12,621 nt of DNA, from contig JAFYIK010000274.1 in NCBI GenBank assembly GCA_017538685.1, positions 1 to 12,621 on the forward strand. The letters run 5' to 3'. The position numbers were made by a program, and so were the translations under genes. Shown here one piece after another: positions 7,404 through 12,621 of the stretch. Source of the stretch: Bacteroidales bacterium (GTDB taxonomy: Bacteria; Bacteroidota; Bacteroidia; Bacteroidales; UBA932). Within the stretch, counting starts at the first letter, position 1. Each line of letters opens with the position of its first letter. The notes under the pieces are model-generated. The model saw nothing but the letters and a program-made list of their open reading frames with translations, searched no databases and was not told where the DNA came from.

Positions 7404-8672
7404 ATGATCGACAACACCATCATAAAAAATGTTCTCCGCAACGCTTGGAAATGCGAAGATCTCAACTACTGGACCGATTTGGAAGAAGTCGAAAGGGATG
7501 CACGAGGGATATTCTTTTGGAAGCTATCCGAACGGGTTCCAGCAAGGAATCCGAGTAAAGCCTTCGACCTGGAAGAAACCTTCAATGCCATCAAAGAGGC
7601 GGCCCCTTCTCTCACAATCGTCAGAACAAAGGGCGGAATCAGAATAGATATACCCGGAGATTCAATCGGAATCAACATTGCCGGTGGAAAAGTCTCACTC
7701 TTTTGCCGGGAACTCCATAGCGGGTGCGATGTGAGCACGTGGACTCCCGAAGACCTGGCGAAGGTGATTGCAGCTATGGCGGACTTCGACTCCCTGAGTG
7801 TGCCTTTCCGGGAGAAAGTCCGGAAACAAGTTGACGAAGAGAAGAGAAGAAAGGAGGTAAAAGATGATTTCTGGGAAAAAGAGAGAGAATTTCGCGAAAT
7901 CGTTTATCCCGTCCTTGCGGACAACCGTGACACCAGTGCCTTCCGGGATAAATACCTGCGTATGAGAAAGGTCTTCTATAAGAAGCTTGGGGACGAATAC
8001 GACGAAGGGATTCTGGAAAACGACTGGAAAGAATTCAAGGAAGACCTAGAAGAAGACATTCGCCACGACCGGTCGCTTGAACTCCGGAAAACACGGGCGA
8101 AAGCCAAGGAAAAGGAACTCGATATCTGCGCCGCATCCTTGGAAGCCATCCTCGACCGGCCGTGCTGGGCCTTCCGGTGCTCCCCGTGCAATATGAAGCA
8201 TTGGGATGAATATGTCGTCGAACTCAATAGCGGGCAGCCGGTTTCTTTCAAAGACTATTCCCGGGAAACGGGATCGTTGAACCGGGCAATTATCAAAACT
8301 GTCCCCATCCTAGAGGCATTCCTTCCGTACGCATCGACAAATCTGTCGATAATGAAACGCACCCCGCCTGAGGAGAGCAACACGACCTCCTCCCGTGCGC
8401 ACTATGCTCGGGCGTTTCTTAATCAATTCGGTGACGATGAAATCTTAGCGACCCTCCAACAGAAACTGAAGGCCACCCGCCGTCCCGTCATCCTCTTGCC
8501 CAGGACACGCAGCATTAAACTGTTATGCTTCTATCCGGACACAAATAATGAAGCCATACTCTATTTCACACTGAAGAAGCCGAGCGATTTGGCCCAAGTC
8601 GAAGACCTCGTCTCTGCCGTTAGACGGCTATACTCAACTTTCCTAAAGTACTGGAAATTCTCGCATAATTAG
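7404..8672 (+). CDS. Charged, largely helical protein of unknown function, 422 aa
   Basis: Unrecognised. The N-terminal 120 residues look like a mixed alpha/beta domain (TKGGIRIDIPGDSIGINIAG near residues 75-94). Residues 130-245 are highly charged, rich in Lys, Glu and Arg, and likely form long helices or a coiled coil. A cluster C254-x4-C259-x2-C262-x3-H266 (inside CWAFRCSPCNMKHW) might bind a metal; this is speculative. The C-terminal part (about 330-422) ends in an amphipathic region. There is no signal peptide or membrane helix. It lies 121 bases downstream of the Z1 gene on the same strand and could be a partner subunit. Its codon use is more G+C-rich than that of the Z1 gene, so a separate origin is also possible. 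The gene itself is well supported by its length and consistent frame. Confidence 0.78.
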   Translation: MIDNTIIKNVLRNAWKCEDLNYWTDLEEVERDARGIFFWKLSERVPARNPSKAFDLEETFNAIKEAAPSLTIVRTKGGIRIDIPGDSIGINIAGGKVSLFCRELHSGCDVSTWTPEDLAKVIAAMADFDSLSVPFREKVRKQVDEEKRRKEVKDDFWEKEREFREIVYPVLADNRDTSAFRDKYLRMRKVFYKKLGDEYDEGILENDWKEFKEDLEEDIRHDRSLELRKTRAKAKEKELDICAASLEAILDRPCWAFRCSPCNMKHWDEYVVELNSGQPVSFKDYSRETGSLNRAIIKTVPILEAFLPYASTNLSIMKRTPPEESNTTSSRAHYARAFLNQFGDDEILATLQQKLKATRRPVILLPRTRSIKLLCFYPDTNNEAILYFTLKKPSDLAQVEDLVSAVRRLYSTFLKYWKFSHN

Positions 8673-8685
8673 AGAAATAAGGAAC

Positions 8686-8693
8686 TAAATTTG
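8686..8693 (+). promoter_or_regulatory. Perfect -7 promoter element upstream of the 180-aa gene
   Basis: TAAATTTG matches the Bacteroidota -7 consensus exactly and lies just after the stop at 8672, about 73 bases before the next ATG. I see no good -33 TTTG at 19-21 bases, so this is a partial match. Confidence 0.35.
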
Positions 8694-8766
8694 TGAGATT
8701 AGGGACTACCTTCTCCACCAAATCACAGATTCTAATTGGGACGAGGTTGCCTAACGAGGATTGACT

Positions 8767-9309
8767 ATGAAAAGAGACGAGGAAAGAATACGGTTGGCTA
8801 AAATGATGTCCTTGGGTAAGAGGATGGACGAAAACCTCTCAATGACCGAAGCAGAAGGTTATAAGAAGCAACCGCTGACGGAAATGGCATATGAGAAGAA
8901 GATGTTCAAGGCCATCATTACGAACCTGTCACAACAGATTATCCAAAACTGGTGCTTAATCCGCTACGGACGGCTGAACAACGCCGATATTGAAACAATC
9001 ACCCATTGGAAAACCGAACTGATGGCTCACCTACAAAATGCGTCAAGCAACAAGATTAAGGGTAACAATTCCCTTCAAGCGAGGACAAAGGCTATTAACG
9101 AGGTTTGGGTGAACGAGAAGGAGTACGCCACCGATTCCAATGTCATTAACCTTACCGTGTACGGCAAGTTTGTAAACGAGGGTTTGGATGTCAATTCCGA
9201 CAGTTATAAGCAAACCCTTGAAGATTGTATGACGGCTTCTGGAGACATCATCAACGCCATCGCAAGCGAGAGCGCCGAGCAGATTTCACAGTATGTGAGT
9301 TCGCTATAA
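8767..9309 (+). CDS. Protein of unknown function, 180 aa
   Basis: Unrecognised. It is a soluble and mainly helical protein (NLSQQIIQNWCLIRYGRLNN near residue 53), with a polar N-terminus and an acidic C-terminus. I chose the ATG at 8767 over the in-frame TTG six bases upstream; the stretch CGAGGATT in front may serve as a weak ribosome binding site. It follows the 422-aa gene on the same strand after 94 bases and may be the last gene of the Z1-led group, possibly with its own promoter. After it comes a long intergenic stretch, so it marks the end of this unit. Confidence 0.7.
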   Translation: MKRDEERIRLAKMMSLGKRMDENLSMTEAEGYKKQPLTEMAYEKKMFKAIITNLSQQIIQNWCLIRYGRLNNADIETITHWKTELMAHLQNASSNKIKGNNSLQARTKAINEVWVNEKEYATDSNVINLTVYGKFVNEGLDVNSDSYKQTLEDCMTASGDIINAIASESAEQISQYVSSL

Positions 9310-9344
9310 ACTAAGCCCTGTTTGGATAACAAGTAAATAGTTCC

Positions 9345-9361
9345 CCAAAAAATATTTTTGG
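9345..9361. repeat. Short A/T-rich palindrome overlapping the -33 element
   Basis: CCAAAAA (9345-9351) and TTTTTGG (9355-9361) are complementary arms around ATA. The right arm contains the TTTG used as -33 element of the promoter at 9357-9388. It could be a weak hairpin ending the upstream transcript, an operator, or chance in A/T-rich DNA. Confidence 0.4.
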
Positions 9362-9388
9362 CGGTTTCTATTTTCCCGTGTACATTTG
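9357..9388 (+). promoter_or_regulatory. Near-perfect Bacteroidota promoter
   Basis: TTTG (9357-9360), 20 bases, then TACATTTG (9381-9388) is an exact match to the Bacteroidota consensus in sequence and spacing. Transcription would begin near 9395, yet the next gene starts only at 9765 and a terminator intervenes. The promoter thus drives either a short RNA or a long attenuated leader. Confidence 0.75.
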
Positions 9389-9441
9389 TGGTGTCGAAAA
9401 CAGAATCCCAATCCACCGCCCCAAAAGACCAAATTTTTTCT

Positions 9442-9459
9442 AGTTGATTTTCAGCAACT
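9442..9459. repeat. Inverted repeat AGTTG-8-CAACT
   Basis: Five-base arms AGTTG and CAACT flank an eight-base spacer (ATTTTCAG). Such geometry resembles a tyrosine-recombinase core site or an operator, but the arms are short and no second copy or integrase gene is visible in the window. Confidence 0.25.
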
Positions 9460-9629
9460 TACGAAAATTCAAGAAAAATTTTTTTGGTAATTCCAGCTGA
9501 GATTGGTATATTTTTCCTGCCAAACAAAAAAAGACCGCCTATGAAGCATCATTTTTCATATCCGGTGAGTCGCCCGCAAGGCACCCCGGCCTCATAACCG
9601 TTTTTCAGCGCAGTATATATATTAGTTAA

Positions 9630-9658
9630 CGACCTTATCCAATAAGGTCGCGTTTTTT
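9630..9658 (+). terminator. Rho-independent terminator
   Basis: A perfect nine-base-pair stem, CGACCTTAT (9630-9638) with ATAAGGTCG (9642-9650) around a CCA loop, is followed by CG and six T (9653-9658). The T-run lies only on the plus-strand 3' side, so it acts on rightward transcripts. Confidence 0.8.
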
Positions 9659-9764
9659 CTGCGCGCATTCCCTTTACATATTGGGTCTGAAAAGGCCCCC
9701 TGATGGTGTGGTTTGGCAACCTCGCCCAGGAAGAAATTGCCATAACATTTAAATCTATCTGCAA

Positions 9765-10070
9765 ATGGGAAAAACGATTTACGCAAAAACCAAATTCATT
9801 CACAACCAGACCCGCAAGCTCGCGGAAGAGCGCCTCGATTTCCTGAATGGGAAACGGCTCGGAGACGTGAGCATCGGCATCGAGGACAATGCGAACTGCC
9901 GGAAGATCCGTCGGATCATCGAGAAGAGGACGGCCCAGCAGCTGATCAAGAACAACAAAGCAAACAAATTGGAGGGAAATGGAACCCGGTACAATACCCG
10001 CCGCAACGTTTCCAACCAGTTCAAGAACCTGTTCGGTCAGGTTCCGACCGGGTTCCATTACAGCGCTTAA
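9765..10070 (+). CDS. Small basic protein of unknown function, 101 aa
   Basis: Unrecognised. It is rich in Lys, Arg and Asn, with a likely helical middle (CRKIRRIIEKRTAQQLIKNN), which suggests nucleic-acid or ribosome contact without proving it. High G+C at third codon positions in this frame, and the same orientation and close spacing (33 bases) to the ClpX-like gene, favour it over the overlapping minus-strand frame at 9549-10058. No TAnnTTTG promoter lies directly upstream. Transcription may come from the 9357-9388 promoter by read-through of the terminator. Confidence 0.65.
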   Translation: MGKTIYAKTKFIHNQTRKLAEERLDFLNGKRLGDVSIGIEDNANCRKIRRIIEKRTAQQLIKNNKANKLEGNGTRYNTRRNVSNQFKNLFGQVPTGFHYSA

Positions 10071-10088
10071 TCATTAACAATTAAATTA

Positions 10089-10096
10089 AAAGGAGG
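10089..10096 (+). promoter_or_regulatory. Strong Shine-Dalgarno site before the ClpX-like gene
   Basis: AAAGGAGG ends seven bases before the ATG at 10104. Full Shine-Dalgarno sequences are uncommon in Bacteroidota, and other genes in this window have A/T-rich leaders instead. This suggests high or differently regulated translation, or a foreign origin of the gene. Confidence 0.65.
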
Positions 10097-10103
10097 ACTG
10101 CCT

Positions 10104-11198
10104 ATGGCAAAAACGAAATCTAACACTACTTCTATGAGAAACTTCAACTTTCTGCGGCCCGACCAGATCAAGGCTGGACTGGACGAGTTCGTAATCGGCC
10201 AGGAAGAGGCGAAGATCTCCCTCTCCGTGGCGGCATACAATCACTACAAGCGAGTGGCGAACGATTCGCTTGGGGAATACGACGTGGATATTGAGAAATC
10301 CAACATCATCCTGCTCGGAGAAACGGGATGCGGGAAGACGCACCTTGTACGGACGCTCGCGAAGCTGTTGGACGTGCCGTTCCACATCCAGGACTGCACC
10401 AAACTTACGGCGAGCGGCTATGTCGGATCCGACGTGGAGGAATGTCTGGTGGGTCTGCTCCGTGCCTGCGACTACGACGTCACCAGGGCGGAGTACGGCA
10501 TCGTGATGCTGGATGAGGGTGACAAGATTGCCAAGAAGGATGAAAACCCGTCCATTACCCGGGACGTATCCGGTGAATGCGTCCAGCAGTCGCTGCTGAA
10601 GATTGTCGAGGGTGACATCGTGGGTGTTCAGCCTACGGGCGGCCGCAAGCATCCGCAAGCGAGTTGCCTCCATATGGACACCAAACACATCCTCTTTATC
10701 CTGGCGGGAGCTTTTGTCGGCATCGACAAGATCGTCGAAAGACGGATTGGGCAGGGGGCGCGACGCATCGGCTTTTCCGAACAGGTGGAGAATAAGCCGT
10801 CGAAGGGAAGCCTCTACGGGAGGGTGGAATCCCGCGACCTGATGTCATTCGGGCTCATCCCTGAGCTGGTTGGAAGGTTCCCCGTAGTCACTTATGTGGA
10901 GCCCCTGGACACAAAAGCTTTGGAAAAAATCCTGACAGAACCGAAGAATGCGCTCATTCGGCAGTATACATCTATGTTGGAGATGGATGGCATCGGACTC
11001 AACTTCGACCCGAAGGCCCTCCACAACATCGCAGAAAGGGCCCAGCAATCCGGCACTGGGGCTCGCGCCCTGCGCGGTATCCTGGAGCGCGTCCTACGAG
11101 ACGTAATGTTCGAAGCGCCACTCCTGGCCACAAGAGGCCAGAAGAGCATTCGGATAACTGAGAAGAAAGTGGATCTGGCACTCCAGAACTACGCATAA
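10104..11198 (+). CDS. clpX: ClpX-like AAA+ unfoldase lacking the zinc-binding domain
   Basis: An ATP-driven protein unfoldase of the ClpX family, expected to form a hexamer and feed substrates to ClpP. Its 364 residues match the ClpX AAA+ body: Walker A GETGCGKT (72-79), pore loop GYVG (105-108), Walker B LDEGDKI with D137-E138, pore-2 segment ITRDVSGE (151-158), RKH loop (181-183), ClpP-docking IGF loop (222-224), arginine finger in ELVGRFP (R258) and sensor II GARALR (R321). The four-cysteine zinc domain at the N-terminus of normal ClpX (about 420 residues) is absent, replaced by a short unrelated lead of about 18 residues. That domain binds adaptors and some substrates, so this is probably a specialised second copy with its own delivery route. 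Two normally non-cysteine positions carry Cys (C76 in Walker A and C159 after GE). It sits between a small basic protein gene and an acidic Sel1-repeat protein gene, with short gaps. The gene symbol denotes the family, not the housekeeping copy. Confidence 0.88.
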   Translation: MAKTKSNTTSMRNFNFLRPDQIKAGLDEFVIGQEEAKISLSVAAYNHYKRVANDSLGEYDVDIEKSNIILLGETGCGKTHLVRTLAKLLDVPFHIQDCTKLTASGYVGSDVEECLVGLLRACDYDVTRAEYGIVMLDEGDKIAKKDENPSITRDVSGECVQQSLLKIVEGDIVGVQPTGGRKHPQASCLHMDTKHILFILAGAFVGIDKIVERRIGQGARRIGFSEQVENKPSKGSLYGRVESRDLMSFGLIPELVGRFPVVTYVEPLDTKALEKILTEPKNALIRQYTSMLEMDGIGLNFDPKALHNIAERAQQSGTGARALRGILERVLRDVMFEAPLLATRGQKSIRITEKKVDLALQNYA

Positions 11199-11223
11199 TA
11201 TGATTATTAACCTAAAATAAACG

Positions 11224-11949
11224 ATGAAAGAAATGAATATTACTCCAGTAAAGCGGCTTGTCCGCGAAACCGTCTCTCAGCTGAAGGACGGTATGATCTC
11301 CCCCGAACGCGCTTTCGCCGTGATTCGGTTTGCCACTGACGGCTCCGATGAGCCCGAAGCCTGGGCGCAACTGGCCCGGTTCTACAACAATGGTATCGGC
11401 TGCGAGAAGAACGAGGAGCTGGCGCTCGACGCTCTCCGCCGGAGCGGAAAGGTCGACTGGCTGGTTGGATCGACCCCGCTCCGGGATCCTTTCGAGTTCA
11501 GCTCGAGCTTCCCGATAGATGAGGATGAAGTGTATGTCGAACAGAAAGACGAGAATCGACTGGTTGATACCTTCCTGGACGAGGATGACTATGAGGGGCT
11601 GGAGCTTTATGCGCACTACAGCCCGGACAACCTCGGTTGCAGCGAGCAGCATCCGATGGTCATCCCTCGGAAAAGGGACTACTATGAGGAAGAAGATTTG
11701 GTATTGGATGCCATCCTGCGCCCGATTCCCTACCGCTATGTGGATTACGAGATTGCGGATCAAACCCTCCTGACCCAGGGCGACCGCTTCATCGACCATA
11801 TCAAGGTCCACGTCTACAGCCACCCTCTCCTTACGGAAGATGCGGACGGCGAATTGTATCTTCCGGCAAGGAAGGACCTCGGGTATGAAGACTACTGGTT
11901 CGAGCTTCCGGGAAGTTACAGCGCCTTCAATGATTATTATCAGGAATAA
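11224..11949 (+). CDS. Acidic protein with a Sel1-like repeat, 241 aa
   Basis: Residues 43-74 (EPEAWAQLARFYNNGIGC and the following helix) fit one Sel1-like, TPR-related helical repeat, a fold used for protein-protein contact. The rest is strikingly acidic and aromatic, with runs such as FPIDEDEVYVEQKDENR (96-112), DEDDYEG and YYEEEDLVLD. It has no recognised catalytic motif, signal peptide or membrane helix. It begins 25 bases after the ClpX-like gene, in an A-rich leader, and is probably co-transcribed with it. A role as adaptor, inhibitor or dedicated substrate of that unfoldase is possible but is only inferred from position and composition. The frame is supported by high third-position G+C and length. 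Confidence 0.75.
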   Translation: MKEMNITPVKRLVRETVSQLKDGMISPERAFAVIRFATDGSDEPEAWAQLARFYNNGIGCEKNEELALDALRRSGKVDWLVGSTPLRDPFEFSSSFPIDEDEVYVEQKDENRLVDTFLDEDDYEGLELYAHYSPDNLGCSEQHPMVIPRKRDYYEEEDLVLDAILRPIPYRYVDYEIADQTLLTQGDRFIDHIKVHVYSHPLLTEDADGELYLPARKDLGYEDYWFELPGSYSAFNDYYQE

Positions 11950-11953
11950 TCAG

Positions 11954-11961
11954 TATATTTG
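11954..11961 (+). promoter_or_regulatory. Perfect -7 promoter element before the nuclease gene
   Basis: TATATTTG matches the Bacteroidota -7 consensus and lies right behind the stop at 11949. A start near 11968 would leave a leader of about 28 bases before the ATG at 11996. The -33 position lacks a clear TTTG, so the promoter may be weak or assisted. Confidence 0.45.
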
Positions 11962-11995
11962 CTAGTAGACTAACCACGTAACGATATAACACCCT

Positions 11996-12621
11996 ATGAA
12001 AGTATTGTTTCATCCCTCGTTTGACAGGGGTTATCACATCGACCAGAACAAAGGATCCGACACTTTGGGAACGAAGGTTGTCGGAATGGCCGGTCTGTTG
12101 GATCTTCTGTCCCTTCATAACGGGTTGAGCGGACGCTTCGCTTCAGATGGCGAGCGCGCGGCTGCGTATCTTTCCGATGTAGAGAAATGCGCGGAAGGAT
12201 CCTGGATCGAGGAATCCTTCAAGAACGACAGGCTGGGCGTTTCGCAGCGACTTCTGGAATGGCGCGACTCCTTGATTATGGCCGGATGGAAACCCGACCT
12301 GGGCGGTACGGAGAAAACGCCCAAGCTTCAACTGCTCAGCCGAATTGAGCAGTTCTGGAAGGCGCGTCTGAAAGGGACTTCCGACCGTTGGCTCGAATTG
12401 GCCGACCGGTCCACCGCACAGTCCCTGCTCGGCAAAGACGACCAGATAATCTGCACTTGCGCAAAGGAGCAGTTGCCGCTGCTTGTTCAGAAAGTGCTGG
12501 AAGCGTGTCACGCGGAGTTTGCCTTGTATCCCGAAGATGTGAGAATCCCGGATAATCTCAATGTCAATGTGTTACATTACAATGACCTCCTCGATGCCTA
12601 CCGCCAGGTTGCAGCCGGGAA
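11996..12621 (+). CDS. Start of a large PD-(D/E)XK (AddB-like) nuclease family protein, partial
   Basis: The frame opens with ATG at 11996 and runs open to the window edge (208 codons seen). The N-terminus starts MKVLFHPSFDRGYHID, followed by DTLGTKVVGMAGLLDLLSLH, then NDRLGVSQRLLEWRDSLIMA near residues 90-109. This resembles the N-terminal region of large Bacteroidota proteins annotated as PD-(D/E)XK nuclease family, related to the AddB subunit of recombination nucleases. The nuclease motif itself would lie beyond the window, so the assignment rests on recalled family resemblance. Such enzymes process double-strand DNA ends together with an AddA-type helicase, which might be encoded further right. 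It is G+C-rich like its neighbours and lies 46 bases after the acidic protein gene, perhaps with its own promoter. Confidence 0.6.
   Translation, partial: MKVLFHPSFDRGYHIDQNKGSDTLGTKVVGMAGLLDLLSLHNGLSGRFASDGERAAAYLSDVEKCAEGSWIEESFKNDRLGVSQRLLEWRDSLIMAGWKPDLGGTEKTPKLQLLSRIEQFWKARLKGTSDRWLELADRSTAQSLLGKDDQIICTCAKEQLPLLVQKVLEACHAEFALYPEDVRIPDNLNVNVLHYNDLLDAYRQVAAG

Larger units (their letters stand above)
9395..9658 (+). ncRNA. Candidate small RNA or transcription leader
   Basis: The interval runs from the predicted start behind the 9357-9388 promoter to the T-run of the terminator at 9630-9658, about 265 bases. It contains no ORF longer than the 18-codon frame MKHHFSYPVSRPQGTPAS at 9541-9597. 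The first part is A/T-rich with short complementary segments. Near 9570-9590 a GCC-CGCAA-GGC hairpin with flanking GGT/ACC could form. I do not recognise a known RNA family. It may be an independent RNA, or the leader of the ClpX cluster with the terminator acting as an attenuator. The boundaries are inferred from the promoter and terminator only. Confidence 0.35.

Noticed and set aside
9549..10058. Minus-strand open frame of 169 codons over the small basic protein gene
   Set aside because: It runs through the terminator and intergenic sequence, while third-position G+C favours the plus-strand frame, which also fits the spacing of the downstream cluster.
10086..10688. Minus-strand 200-codon frame within the ClpX-like gene
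   Set aside because: It lies opposite unmistakable ClpX motifs and is a codon-bias shadow.
11212..11823. Minus-strand 203-codon frame opposite the acidic Sel1-type gene
   Set aside because: The plus-strand frame continues the operon with short spacing and shows a Sel1-like repeat; the minus frame has no supporting feature.
1..12621. CRISPR array, tRNA, rRNA or insertion-sequence ends
   Set aside because: No regularly spaced repeats, cloverleaf sequences, ribosomal sequence or transposase frames were seen on either strand.

Overview
The window looks like a variable (accessory) stretch of a Bacteroidota chromosome, most likely from order Bacteroidales. The main evidence is a set of promoters of the Bacteroidota type (TTTG, 19-21 bases, TAnnTTTG) at 1341-1371, 4580-4609 and 9357-9388, with further good -7 elements at 8686 and 11954. 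Leaders in front of start codons are mostly A/T-rich and lack Shine-Dalgarno sequences. There are no rRNA or tRNA genes, no CRISPR array and no transposase.

Layout from left to right. (1) 71-1009, minus strand: a G+C-rich, cysteine-rich protein of unknown function, diverging from what follows. (2) 1396-3695: a visibly A+T-richer, two-gene type II restriction-modification system. It consists of a beta-class, probably N4-cytosine, DNA methyltransferase and a translationally coupled endonuclease resembling the CfrBI group; the endonuclease contains a run of eight G. (3) 3696-4636: about 940 bases without an intact gene, holding what look like decayed minus-strand coding pieces and, at its right end, a clear promoter. 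(4) 4637-9309: a large Z1-type superfamily-2 helicase/ATPase followed on the same strand by two unrecognised proteins of 422 and 180 residues. (5) 9310-9764: an intergenic region with a near-perfect promoter and, about 265 bases downstream, a rho-independent terminator. This is a candidate small RNA or attenuated leader. (6) 9765-end: a tight G+C-rich cluster with a small basic protein, a ClpX-like unfoldase that lacks the N-terminal zinc domain but keeps the ClpP-docking loop, an acidic protein with a Sel1-like repeat, and the start of a large protein resembling AddB-like PD-(D/E)XK nucleases.

How the genes may work together (inference). Regions 2-4 look like a defence island: a complete restriction-modification pair sits beside a Z1 ATPase. 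Z1 ATPases are known from restriction-modification-like loci with MORC/MutL-type ATPases and nucleases, but none of those partners is seen here, so the two unknown downstream genes are candidates for substitute partners. The right-hand cluster combines a specialised unfoldase, a possible acidic adaptor and a recombination-type nuclease. The sequence shows that these genes are neighbours; joint function is not proven.
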